Below are positions 1-11,327 of a DNA stretch of 64,000 nt, one piece after another; the first letter of the stretch is position 1; each line of letters starts with the position of its first letter. This DNA comes from Amoebidium appalachense. Taxonomy: Eukaryota > Ichthyosporea. The position numbers and the translations under genes are program-made. The notes beneath the pieces were generated by a model. That model had not been told where the DNA came from. It made no database searches and worked only from the letters and a program-made list of their open reading frames with translations. The DNA lies in assembly GCA_963693365.1 (NCBI GenBank), contig CAVNZM010000007.1, positions 2,852,001 to 2,916,000 on the forward strand, read 5' to 3'.

Positions 1-67
1 AACTGAGACGGGTGACCTCCGGTGAGTCTAACACAACGGTTATCACCTTTGTTCTGAGGTGTTTTTT

Positions 68-123
68 GCTTCTTCTTCTTCTTCTTACTTTTCTTCTTCT
101 TCTTCTTCTTCTTCTTCTTCTTT
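68..123. repeat. (TTC)n microsatellite
   Basis: Imperfect CTT/TTC triplets with a short TTACTTTT interruption. No gene signal is seen between bases 1 and 124. Confidence 0.9.
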
Positions 124-124
124 C

Positions 125-280
125 GTTGACGAGGTGAATGGGTCGAAATTCGAGTACTGTGGATGACGGGGGCCCTCCGAGCCTGAGGATGGGCTCTGCT
201 TCTTATGCATACTCTTTATGTGTGGTTTACACTCTGCATTGTGTTCCTGTCAATGGTCCGTTGTGAATGTGTTCTTGTGT
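125..280 (+). repeat. Dispersed repeat, copy 1 (forward)
   Basis: Recognisable blocks in order are GAGTACTGTGGATGACG, GAGGATGGGCTCTGCTT, TTATGCATACTCTTTATG and GAATGTGTTCTTGTGTG. The same ordered blocks occur reversed near 50.3, 52.8, 56.4 and 57.7 kb, and diverged forward near 47.4 and 48.5 kb. This copy lacks the poly-C run that follows the other copies. Bases 280-840 hold no supported gene. Confidence 0.7.
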
Positions 281-839
281 GTTCTGTGTTCTGTTTTCTC
301 GAAAAGCCGCAATGGCAGGCTCAAATTTCTGTGAGTTTGCATCCTCACACTTATATTCCAAACTATGTCACCCATGCAGGATAAAGCCACGTTGGCTATC
401 GTGCACAATACAAAGCCTGGCACGGTTCTCTGGCTGCAAACAGGCAAACGGACAACGTTTTTGTCGTTGTATGGCGCGTGCAACGCTTATTAGCGTTCTC
501 GGCGCGGCCGCCAGTCTCCCCTCGAAGTCCACCTCCATCGACCCCTCGTTGTTTCTGCTGGACAGTTATGTCGACAAAATTGGTAAGCATGAGTAGCGGG
601 TCCCCCCCCCCCATGCCTCCCTGAGCACACATAAATACACACACACTCGCGTGCGCGCATGCACACACACACACACACACACAAACACCCCTTCATCAGG
701 TTCTGCCTACCTTTTCGTCCCATATCATGCTGGGTTTCCTCCCAAATGTGCTTCTTTAGTACGTCTTCAGTGCTCGTTCACTTCACTGCTGTGTATTCAC
801 ACCATTGGCTCGGTGATACAGAACTGAGCCCTACCGATC

Positions 840-855
840 CCCCTCTTTACCCCCG

Positions 856-916
<61 letters not shown>

Positions 917-1031
917 ACCCCACCCAGCCTCTCTCACACCCCCTTACTGATTACCTAGGGCCAAGGTTTCAAATAGACAAATACTAATAGAACCTCTTTG
1001 CTTCGTAGCCTGCCTGCTTCATGGTCCCTCT

Positions 1032-1075
<44 letters not shown>

Positions 1076-1238
1076 CCCCCCCCCCCTCCCCCCCCTCCCC
1101 CCCCCCCCCCCCCCCCCGGCCATTTAATTCATTCCTTGCTTCCGATTGCCAATGGTTGCTTCATCATCTCATTTTCAGTCTTTGTTCTAAAATTTCCCTG
1201 TTTTCCTTACACATACCTCCCCCCCCCCCCCCCCCCCC

Positions 1239-1276
<38 letters not shown>

Positions 1277-1829
1277 CCCCAAGTGATCACCACAAGGAAA
1301 CATTCCTTCATAACTTCTAAACTTTGGGCTGTAGTGAGGGAGTCGATCACTCTTTTGCTTGTTTACACTTTGTTTTCCTTACATTACCACCCCCCCCCCC
1401 CCCCCCCCCCACACACACACCCGAGGAATTTATTCAGGGCAAAATTTAATGCTTCTTTTCTTCTTTGCTTATTTGTTTCAAAAGTCAAAAATCGGGAGAT
1501 ATTGTTCATGAGATGCTTCCGAAGTTATTTCTATACTAGTCTTTGCTTCCAGTGCTTCTTTACTTGCTTGCTTCTCAGCTTGAGGCTGCTTCATTGATAA
1601 ACTTATTCTTTGTATGCATCCCCCCCCCCCCCCCCCCCCCCCCCCCTCTTAGGGACTTATCTATTCGTTCCTTCTTTGCTTGTTTCGTGATTTGCTTGAT
1701 ACTTGCCTTGTCCATCGTTTGCTTCTTAGGACTTGTTCAATACGAACGCCGGGTTGCTTCTTGGCTACTTCACCACTCCGAACGGAATGTGCATTGGTTA
1801 CTTTGTTACCTCTTTGATGCCGCGTGCAT

Positions 1830-1860
<31 letters not shown>

Positions 1861-1939
1861 GGGCTCTCCGCCGGATGTTATTCATTTGCTGCACCCTTGC
1901 TTCTTGCCTTCTTTGCTTCCATACAACCCACTTCCCCTC

Positions 1940-2017
<78 letters not shown>

Positions 2018-2104
2018 ACACATCGTCGGACACACACACACACACAGAAACACACACACACCGTGGCATACACACACACACACACACACACCACATCACA
2101 CTGA

Positions 2105-2148
<44 letters not shown>

Positions 2149-2150
2149 CT

Positions 2151-2225
<75 letters not shown>

Positions 2226-2445
2226 CTGGGCTACTTCATTCGTTGTTTCAAGGCTTCCGACAGCTGCAGGCTGAAGGCTTTGCTTTTACTCTCCCCGGCC
2301 CGGCTAGGCCTCCTCTCCTCCTTGTTAACTAAACTCTGACTCATCATTCGTTACTTCTTTGATTCTTTGATTCTTGGCCCCTTTGCTTCCATATCCCATC
2401 CCCACCTCCCCCCCCCCCCCCCCCCCCCCCCCCCACCTCCCCCTC
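840..2445. repeat. Cluster of long poly-C tracts separated by GCTTC-rich spacers
   Basis: Poly-C runs of about 20-60 bases recur roughly every 100-250 bases. The spacers are unusually rich in TTGCTTC/GCTTC words. Poly-proline open frames here are by-products of the C tracts. No start, splice or domain signal supports a gene. Confidence 0.8.
1938..2223. repeat. (CA)n then (GA)n compound microsatellite
   Basis: A CA array of about 180 bases with small interruptions passes directly into a GA array ending at 2223. Both are pure dinucleotide repeats apart from scattered substitutions. Confidence 0.95.
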
Positions 2446-2574
2446 TCCCCTTCCCCTTGGGAGGCTCCCCCCACCCCAAACCCCCCTTGCAGATTTGCCA
2501 CACGGCCGTCGATTACACATTTTGACTGACACACACAAACACACACTGTCACCCACGCATACACACTGTCACGG

Positions 2575-3375
<801 letters not shown>

Positions 3376-3389
3376 GCACAGTGTCACAC

Positions 3390-3762
3390 ACCATAGCTCG
3401 GAATCTGAAGAATGAGTACGGCTGAACTGACTCGGTTAGTACCGGCGCAGGGCGTCCCACTTCAACGGTTAACGCTGAGGCCGAGAGTGTAAGTGTATGT
3501 GTGGATGACCTCAAGCTCTAGCTAGTGTCTCTGCTCCGGCATGATGCTTTTTTTTTTTTCAGTACCCCCCCCCCTTCCCCCCCCCCCCCCCCAGGCACCC
3601 CTCCCAACGGTTTAAAATATGTGTACACGGGCGGCCTGGGGTATCATGGGGGGAGGGAGTATGTACGGTGGGGGACCGTGACTCGGGGGGACACTACTGA
3701 GGCCGGAGGAGGGTTAGAAAATCCATGCCGTGCAGCACGGGGAACGAATGATTCAGGCTTAG

Positions 3763-3797
<35 letters not shown>

Positions 3798-4019
3798 ACG
3801 ACTCCGGCACCTACTATTCCTCCCGCCCCTCGTCTTTCCGGAGACCTCCGATGACGGCGGGGAGCAGTAGACGGAGCCTCGGACCAAGTACCTAATAGAG
3901 ATCGAGGTCGTGTATGTGAGGCTTATAATAAGGTTGAGGGCCCGGGGGTGCACGACTCCTGGGAGGGGTAACTCAGTGAGCCTGAAGAGGGGGAGGGAGG
4001 ATGAGGGGCCTTTTTTTTT

Positions 4020-4050
<31 letters not shown>

Positions 4051-4143
4051 GAGGGGGGACTGAGGTAGAGACTCTCGGAGAGAGGCGGGGGGGAGGGGGG
4101 GGGGGGGGGGGGGGGAGGGGATAAGGGGGTCGGGGGAGAGAGT

Positions 4144-4181
<38 letters not shown>

Positions 4182-4194
4182 GACCTCGGGGAGG

Positions 4195-4230
<36 letters not shown>

Positions 4231-5680
4231 AAGGGAGAGACTAAGAGAGCGAGAGAGAGAAAGAAGAGAGGGGGGCTCGGGAAAAGAGAATGGCCGAGAC
4301 AACTTGGAGAGCCTCGATATTAAGAGACAGCTCTGAGCCTCAGTCGGAGAGAGTCAGACTATGAAAGAGAGAGAGAGCCTCGAGCTCGGAGAGAGGGAGA
4401 GAGATTCTGAGAGGCTCTGAGAGGGAGAGAGGTCGGACTCTGAGTTACAGAGACTAGAGAGAGAGGAGACTCGCCGAGAGAGAGAGAGAGGTCTAGATCT
4501 AGAGAGAGGACTCGCTCGGAGAGGAGGAGAGGCCCTGTGAAGTCACGGTGTGTATGTGTGTGTGTGTGTTTGTTGGGGGGGGGGGGGGGGGGGGGGGGCT
4601 GTGGTGGGGGGGGGGGAGGGGGGGGGGGGGGGTTACTTTTTTATAAACTGGCAGGTCTGACTCAGACTAATACATAAATCAAGTTCAACCGTCAGTGAAC
4701 GATGCCTGGCTGAGAATGGTAATAACTTGAACTTGTACCGTTATGGTACCGTTCAAGTTTTTGTGTTCATGTCATGCATGACGGTCGACCGTATTCCAAG
4801 TCTCAGAGCCGATCACCAAAATTAATATACAATAGTAGTATCATTGCGGCGCTCAGTGACAGTACTGTAACCGTGTTACAGTGCGCACAGTCACCAAGTT
4901 TCTCAGTTGAATTCTCAGTCGAGTCGTGCCTTGCTGCGTAGATCATCGTGTACGGTATCATGGTGGCACTTAATATTAGTCGGGCAGCCTCAGGTAGGAC
5001 CGGGCTGCCTGGCCTTGTTTAACGTTTGTAGTAGCAGACTTCGGGCCTTGAGGTTGCTATATGATATCGAATATTAGCTACACTGAGTACCGTCACCGCC
5101 GGCGGGCTGATAATGATGTACATGTCACATGTGGCCAGTCAAGTTGACTCGAGCAGGATGGCCGTGAGTGGCACGTACGCATCCATGATGCATGGTCATG
5201 AACACTAAGTTATGTTACTGTGTTATTGGTGGCGCCCACGTGCTCTTGCGCCGTCACACGTATGTACACGTGTGCGTGGTGACCCGGCAGCCTGCGGTGA
5301 CCGGGTGGTCCGACTGTCAGACGGTACATGTATGGCTCACGAGTCGACTGCCACTTTCCGATGTCCATAGCCTCTCTCCGTTGAAGTGCCATGTTACCCG
5401 AGCGCCGGCTCGTTCGTACACCAGCTTTCAAACGAGCAGGGGCACATATATATGTCACCGACAACAGATTCCGGAGCGGCTGGCAGCGCACTGCCGCGCG
5501 CGCTACAGAACAAACCGAAATGATGAGTTATCCTCAAAAGAATGCCATCACAGCCAGCCTCCGAGTGAAGTGAACCAGAAATTCGAGAGAGCCTCGGGCA
5601 TCATTACTGGATATTATTAGCGAAAGGATGATTATATACCTTTTTCCTCGTTCTTACATTGTGAAGGCTTGTTTGACAGC
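3390..5680. other. Gene-free region with poly-G, (AT)n and GA-rich DNA
   Basis: An (AT)n run lies at about 3769-3794, poly-G/poly-T at 4010-4180, GA-rich DNA to 4540 and poly-G to 4632. From 4640 to 5680 the sequence is complex but without a convincing reading frame. An imperfect hairpin (ACTTGAAC...GTTCAAGT) lies at 4725-4758. Confidence 0.6.
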
Positions 5681-5691
5681 TTATTGGATTA

Positions 5692-5990
5692 TCATATTGG
5701 ATTGGGCGATGGACTTGGTAAAGTTCGAATCGCGAAGGGCCGCCAGGCCCGGAGTCCGGGGCACGGCGCCCGGCCCGGCCCGCGCGGGGGTCTGGGGGGA
5801 CGGCGTCTGGGGGGACGGCGTGGGCAAAGAGAGAGGGGGTCTGGGGGGACGGGGTCTGGGGGGACGGGGGGGTGAAATCTCGCCGTCCCCCCAGACCCCC
5901 GCGCGGGCCGGGCCGGGCGCCGTGCTCCGGGCTCCGGGCCTGGCGGCCCTTCGCGATTCGAACTTTACCAAGTCCATCGCCCAATCCAAT
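5692..5990. mobile_element. Foldback MITE-like element with 9-bp target duplication
   Basis: The two ends are near-perfect inverted repeats of about 110 bases: ATTGGATTGGGCGATGG begins the left arm and its complement ends the right arm. The GC-rich centre carries short repeats of GTCTGGGGGGACGG. ATTGGATTA flanks both sides (5683-5691 and 5991-5999). A 9-bp duplication is typical of Mutator-like elements, so a non-autonomous relative is my inference. There is no coding capacity. It abuts the outer end of the 31-kb element, so it inserted at or into that terminus. Confidence 0.8.
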
Positions 5991-5997
5991 ATTGGAT

Positions 5998-6353
5998 TAG
6001 TCACGTGGCCTGGTAACTTTGAGATCACACCACACCAACCACCTCCGATCCGATCGCGATCAATCTATTTCCCACTTTCCACTTTTCCCACTTAAAATCG
6101 AAAAAGAGAAAAAAAAAGGAGACAAAACAAACGATACAGCATTACCCACTTTTAAGTGGGTAAGTGGCCAATGACAACAAACACTTATCGATTTAAACCT
6201 AAAACACAACCATATAGTACTAGGGAACGGGGAACGGGGACATGCCAGGCACACGCGGCACACGAGGCACAGGAGGCACACGCGGCATGCGAGGCGCGCG
6301 TGCCTGCCAGGGGCCTCCCCGCCCCGCCCAGCCACGCCCAGCCCCGCCGGTGA
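5998..6353 (+). repeat. Left terminal inverted repeat of the 31-kb element
   Basis: Starts TAGTCACGTGGCCTGGTAAC and matches the reverse complement of 36602-36956 throughout. Shared internal marks include GATCGCGATC, the CCACTTTTAAGTGG palindrome and the GGGAACGGGGAACGGGG block. A weaker match (TTGGAnTA) extends about 8 bases further out. Confidence 0.92.
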
Positions 6354-6985
6354 GAGAGAGAGAGCAGAGAGAGAGAGAGAGAAAGAAAAAAGCTAAGTCT
6401 ACACGAGAGAGAGAGAGAGAGAGAAAAGAGAGAGAAAGAAAAAAGCTAAGTCTACACGAGAGAGAGAGAGAGAAAGAAAAAAGCTAAGTCTACACGAGAG
6501 AGAGAGAGAGAGAAAAAAGCTAAGTCTACACGAGAGAGAGAGAGAGAGAGAAAAGCTAAGTCTACACGAGAGAGAGAGAGAGAGAGAAAAGCTAAGTCTA
6601 CACGAGAGAGAGAGAGAGAGAGAAAAGCTAAGTCTACACGAGAGAGAGAGAGAGAGAGAAAAGCTAAGTCTACACGAGAGAGAGAGAGAGAGAAAAAAGC
6701 TAAGTCTACACGAGAGAGAGAGAGAGAGAAAAAAGCTAAGTCTACACGAGAGAGAGAGAGAGAGAGAAAAGCTAAGTCTACACGAGAGAGAGAGAGAGAG
6801 AGAAAAGCTAAGTCTACACGAGAGAGAGAGAGAGAGAGAAAGCTAAGTCTACACGAGAGAGAGAGAGAGAGAGAAAAGCTAAGTCTACACGAGAGAGAGA
6901 GAGAGAGAGAAAAGCTAAGTCTACACGAGAGAGAGAGAGAGAGAGAAAAGAGAGAGAGAGAAAAAAGCTAAGTCTACACGAGTTA
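6353..6985 (+). repeat. Left subterminal tandem array
   Basis: About 16 units of 33-42 bases. Each is AAGCTAAGTCTACACG followed by a variable (GA)n run. The constant block is nearly invariant while the GA run changes length, as expected from slippage plus unit homogenisation. Confidence 0.92.
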
Positions 6986-6997
6986 GTAAGTCTTGAC

Positions 6998-7236
6998 CCG
7001 GGCAGGGGGGGGGGGGCACGTGAGGCAGGTGAGGCAGGTGAGGCAGGGGGGCAGGTGAGGCACGTGAGGCAGGGGGGGGCAGGTGAGGCAGGTGAGGCAG
7101 GGGGGCACGTGAGGCACGCGAGGCAGGGGGGGGGGGGGGCAGGGGGGGCACGTGAGGCACGTGAGGCACGTGAGGCAGGGGGGGGCACGTGAGGCACGTG
7201 AGGCAGGGGGGCCGGGGGCGCGGGGGGGGGGGGGGG
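6998..7236 (+). repeat. GAGGCACGT/GAGGCAGGT minisatellite
   Basis: Short GC-rich units of GTGAGGCA(C/G) interspersed with G runs. A shorter complementary version follows the right array at 35601-35690. From 7237 to 7462 the DNA is AT-rich with a (TA)n run and no gene. Confidence 0.8.
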
Positions 7237-7462
7237 GGTTATTTAAAAAATATTCACCAAACATATCGAGTAACAACACAATGAAACTTTTTACATATAT
7301 ATATATATATATTGACAAGCCAAGTCGATATAAGAAACAAGCACAGAAACACATATGCATACTAATAGAAGCCGAATCTACTGTTAAGACTAAGAACACG
7401 CATACATCGACACTAATGACATGATTTACATCCGTGTAACACATCGTAAAGCAACACAAAAC

Positions 7463-8671
7463 CTATTCATCAGGCTTTGACTCGTCTTCGATTCTCTTCT
7501 GCCAGGCCGCAATTTTAAACTGTTTAGCCTGCTCCTGTGTCAATATATTCTTCTTTACCAGTTTACAAATATTCTTGCAAGTATCCATATATTCAGAAAA
7601 TGCACGTTTTCTACTCTCTGGGTTATTACAGTCGGCAATGTTGTTGGGTGCGGGCGATTGGGGCAAGGGAGCCGACTTAGACTTCTTAGACTTCTTGGGC
7701 TTAGACGTCTTGGGCTTGGAGTGCTTTTGAACACCGGCATTCGCGATCTTCCGAAGTGCCTCGGCAGTCCCGGGGGGGGTCTTGCCCACCGATGGAATCG
7801 CCAACTTGCGGCCAGTGGTCTTACTGATCCCATTAGAGACGACGGGCTGAGCGACAGGCGGACGATCTTGAGTGGTGTCATCGTCAGAGGAAACATCGAT
7901 CGGAGCGGTTTGGGGGTCGGCGATTGGATGGCGTGACTCGACAAAGATCGGATTGCCCAGTTCATCGAACATAGCAAACCGCGAGGCTGGCACATCGATA
8001 ACCACGTTGTCCTGGCTCTCACGATTCTTCTGCATAAGACTGTAGAACTCTTTGAGACAGATAGCCCCCTTGTTGTCATCGTTGTCATCGTTGTCATCGT
8101 TGTCATCGTCATCAGATGAAGACGAAGACGACGACGATTCGGTATCAGACCTACTACTGGAGCTCCTTGCCGAATTGTGATCACCCGCCTTAGTATCATC
8201 TGGGTCTTGCTCGGCCATCTCGGTGTCGACATCTTGAGGCGGGGCGATGGGGGCGACATCTTGAGGCGGGGCGATGGGGGCGACATCTTGAGGCGGGGCC
8301 ATGGGGGCGGCACCCATAGACTGGGCGAGATCACCGGCACGTGATTCGACATTCCGAGCAATCTTGGCGTTGCGGTTGCTACTCTTGCAGTAAGAAACGA
8401 TGGCGGTCCTCAGACTCTCTTCGTCTTCTGAAGTGAAACCCCTCGGGTATTGCGGTATCCCTTCAGGTAACATACACTTGATAGCAGAAAGGATTTCCTT
8501 GAGCCCCTCGTCGTGGGTATAGTCGGCAAAAGTAGCCATCAGATCACGGACAACACATCCGAACCCAGCAACGCGCACAAGGTTTTTGACATTCCTAGGA
8601 ATGGCAAGGGCCGCCTCGATTGCAGCACCATCAACCCCCAAGTCGTAGTCTCGAGAGCTAAGGTTAGACAT
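7463..8671 (-). CDS. Orphan acidic/serine-rich protein, possible nuclear protein
   Basis: 402 residues from the ATG at 8671. The frame stays open upstream, but the earlier part would lie over the TATA box, so I prefer this start. The N-terminal 120 residues look globular. Next come three PPQDVAPIA-type repeats (27 bp each), a Ser run and an Asp/Asn run (about residues 180-200), then a Lys-rich stretch (KPKTSKPKKSKKSKS) that could be a nuclear localisation signal, and a helical C-terminus. I recognise no family. It is transcribed away from the 134-bp repeat array, divergent from the gene at 10043. Low-complexity acid and base blocks suggest a DNA- or chromatin-associated role, which is inference only. 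Confidence 0.75.
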   Translation of the reverse strand: MSNLSSRDYDLGVDGAAIEAALAIPRNVKNLVRVAGFGCVVRDLMATFADYTHDEGLKEILSAIKCMLPEGIPQYPRGFTSEDEESLRTAIVSYCKSSNRNAKIARNVESRAGDLAQSMGAAPMAPPQDVAPIAPPQDVAPIAPPQDVDTEMAEQDPDDTKAGDHNSARSSSSRSDTESSSSSSSSDDDDNDDNDDNDDNKGAICLKEFYSLMQKNRESQDNVVIDVPASRFAMFDELGNPIFVESRHPIADPQTAPIDVSSDDDTTQDRPPVAQPVVSNGISKTTGRKLAIPSVGKTPPGTAEALRKIANAGVQKHSKPKTSKPKKSKKSKSAPLPQSPAPNNIADCNNPESRKRAFSEYMDTCKNICKLVKKNILTQEQAKQFKIAAWQKRIEDESKPDE

Positions 8672-8755
8672 GTTGAAAACAGCCTCGTTGAGAGCTAGAG
8701 TAGATGTGAAGAGAAAGCTGCGACTGTAGGATGAGCATACTGACACACACGCAAC

Positions 8756-8770
8756 ACTTCTTATAGCCAG
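8756..8770 (-). promoter_or_regulatory. TATA box of the gene starting at 8671
   Basis: The minus strand reads GGCTATAAGAAG about 90 bases upstream of the ATG. This supports the internal start codon rather than the longer open frame. Confidence 0.55.
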
Positions 8771-8907
8771 GAGACACACAACGTAGCGACAAAAACAAAG
8801 TATCAAGAGACATCCATTAATTGGACCGCCCGGTTTAAGATTGTTGTACACCAATCACAGAAGGAGGATAAAATAACAAAAAAAAACAACAACAGAAATA
8901 TCACACA

Positions 8908-9957
8908 TCAGATTGCGCGTTCGACACGATAGGGTCTTCGAACTCTTGACCACACGACCACGCCCCAACCGCGCGTTCCGATTTGTCGCCACACAGAACC
9001 CGTGTTTCCGTCCCACCAATCAGATTGCGCGTCCGACACGACAGGGTCTTCGATGATGCTCCTACTCTTGACCGCAGTCCCGTCACCACGACCACGCCCC
9101 AACCGCGCGTTCCGATTTGTCGCCACACAGAACCCGTGTTTCCGTCCCACCAATCAGATTGCGCGTCCGACACGACAGGGTCTTCGATGATGCTCCTACT
9201 CTTGACCGCAGTCCCGTCACCACGACCACGCCCCAACCGCGCGTTCCGATTGGTCGCCACTCAGAAACCCGTGTTTCCGTCCCACCAATCAGATTGCGCG
9301 TCCGACACGACAGGGTCTTCGATGATGCTCCTACTCTTGACCGCAGCCCCGTCACAACGACCACGCCCCAACCGCGCGTTCCGATTGGTCGCCACACAGA
9401 ACCCGTGTTTCCGTCCCACCAATCAGATTGCGCGTCCGACACGACAGGGTCTTCGATGATGCTCCTACTCTTGACCGCAGCCCCGTCACCACGACCACGC
9501 CCCAACCGCGCGTTCCGATTGGTCGCCACACAGAACCCGTGTTTCCGTCCCACCAATCAGATTGCGCGTCCGACACGACAGGGTCTTCGATGATGCTCCT
9601 ACTCTTGACCGCAGCCCCGTCACCACGACCACGCCCCAACCGCGCGTTCCGATTGGTCGCCACACAGAACCCGTGTTTCCGTCCCACCAATCAGATTGCG
9701 CGTCCGACACGACAGGGTCTTCGATGATGCTCCTACTCTTGACCGCAGCCCCGTCACCACGACCACGCCCCAACCGCGCGTTCCGATTGGTCGCCACACA
9801 GAACCCGTGTTTCCGTCCCACCAATCAGATTGCGCGTCCGACACGACAGGGTCTTCGATGATGCTCCTACTCTTGACCGCAGCCCCGTCACCACGACCAC
9901 GCCCCAACCGCGCGTTCCGATTGGTCGCCACACAGAACCCGTGTTTCCGTCCCACCA
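8908..9957. repeat. 134-bp tandem repeat array, eight units
   Basis: Seven full units of 134 bases follow a shortened first unit of about 110 bases. Units are nearly identical; differences include CAGTCCC/CAGCCCC and TTTGTCG/TTGGTCG. Each holds CCAATCAGATTGCGCG and CCGATTGGTCGCC, that is CCAAT boxes in both orientations. The array fills the space between two divergent genes. The repeating open frames on both strands are artefacts of the period. It could act as an enhancer or replication origin; this is untested. Confidence 0.93.
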
Positions 9958-10042
9958 GACTAGCCGATTGGCGTGTCTGTTACGAGACCAATAATTTGTT
10001 GCTCGGGCGGTGTCGATATTTTCACAGCAATGATAAGCAGAA

Positions 10043-11023
10043 ATGTCAACCGACAACGAAGAAATTCTAAGCGGAATTCGGAATTCACTGAGCGCCACAC
10101 ACGATGACATCGTCAGATTGTTATCGGAAATACCAAAAGAAAGCGACACCGCTGGATCGGGAACAGTTGGGGGTGGCACTGATGTCGACGACCCAAACAA
10201 AATAGACGACATTAAAAATATAATAAACATGTTTAACAGAACCTCCACACAGACACTCAAAATTTTGAACCATTTCACGACGATGGCTGCTCATTTGCAA
10301 CCAGGCACAACAGAAAAAACCAAAGACGATCCACTCGAGAAGGGATTGGAAAATATCATGTCGCAAATAAGCAATGCGATCAAGCTCTTAAATAATCAGA
10401 ACAGGCTTATAAATTCATTACAAGAGACGGAAAAGGATAACATTAGGCTTCACCACGAACTCGCCAATTACAAAAGACTCTACCAGGAAAATAACGAACC
10501 CCAACAGAAAACGGCCACATCGAGGGACCCAAACATCCATAGAATTGCATTTCTGGATGTACACGGCGGCCGCGTATTCACACACGGATCGTCTCCGTGG
10601 ATGACATACGACGGGACAGTTCACGGGGCAATATCTTCAGGACTGATCCACTTCTCTGGAGACAAACAGAGCCCTTGTTGGACCGTCAAGGGTGCTTTTG
10701 AAGGCACATATGTTGCGTTTCCACTGCACGACTGTGGAACGGTCACGGCCGTCAAATCCGGCTCGACAACAATCTCAAAAACACTGGCGAGATGCGAGTC
10801 TTTCTTCGACGACAAAGCATTTGCATGTGCATCCCTCAAGGCATACCAAGTGACACTCGCGTCAAGCCGAACAATCGCGACCCTCACGACAAATTTCTTT
10901 GTCGGCCACGAACGCAAGCTCGACCCGTACGCACAATCCACAACACAAACGCAACACACACATGGCTGCCCTGCAAGGGACGCCGCACCCACCCGAGGAT
11001 ACATCGAATCAGTGGTCATATGA
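10043..11023 (+). CDS. Orphan coiled-coil protein
   Basis: 326 residues. The first 165 are hydrophilic and helical, with heptad-like stretches around residues 60-155 (an Asn/Leu-rich segment near NNQNRLINSLQ). The C-terminal half (about 170-290) reads as a compact beta-rich domain beginning IHRIAFLDVHGGRVF. No signal peptide or membrane segment is seen, and I recognise no family. The start is preceded by ATTGG and CCAAT motifs outside the repeat array (9965-9995). A coiled-coil stem plus globular head would suit a structural or adaptor protein, but this is only a shape argument. Bases 11024-11327 hold no gene; a TTTATATATAATA run lies at about 11098. Confidence 0.75.
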   Translation: MSTDNEEILSGIRNSLSATHDDIVRLLSEIPKESDTAGSGTVGGGTDVDDPNKIDDIKNIINMFNRTSTQTLKILNHFTTMAAHLQPGTTEKTKDDPLEKGLENIMSQISNAIKLLNNQNRLINSLQETEKDNIRLHHELANYKRLYQENNEPQQKTATSRDPNIHRIAFLDVHGGRVFTHGSSPWMTYDGTVHGAISSGLIHFSGDKQSPCWTVKGAFEGTYVAFPLHDCGTVTAVKSGSTTISKTLARCESFFDDKAFACASLKAYQVTLASSRTIATLTTNFFVGHERKLDPYAQSTTQTQHTHGCPARDAAPTRGYIESVVI

Positions 11024-11327
11024 GACTAACCCATTATTTTACTTGCTATTATCGAGCATGCACGGAACGGGGAACAACACACAGATACAGATACAGTTTA
11101 TATATAATATTTGATGGATACAAACTTTGGCAGTGCTGGCAAACAGAAGCAAAGACTATGAACCGTCGACACATGTCGGTGTGCAATTACATATCTTAGT
11201 GCCAACACCGAAACCAAATGACAGAACATGGTGTGTAAATTGAATACTAATGAGCGAGCACGAAAGCAAAAATAGCCAGCTGTGTAGCTTCAAATCGTTA
11301 GTACACCGGGCAATAGTAGCCCACACA

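Noticed and set aside
5192-5620. 142-codon open frame left of the MITE
   Set aside because: No domain, composition or splice evidence, and overlapping frames on the other strand look equally good.
8672-8854. Upstream extension of the 402-residue protein
   Set aside because: It covers the TATA box and encodes a Cys/Leu-rich stretch with no domain continuity.
8901-9955. Repeating open frames of about 100-158 codons on both strands
   Set aside because: They are created by the 134-bp tandem repeat; the period is not a multiple of three and frames occur on both strands.
8908-9957. CRISPR array
   Set aside because: The units are contiguous 134-bp tandem repeats without unique spacers, in a eukaryotic context.
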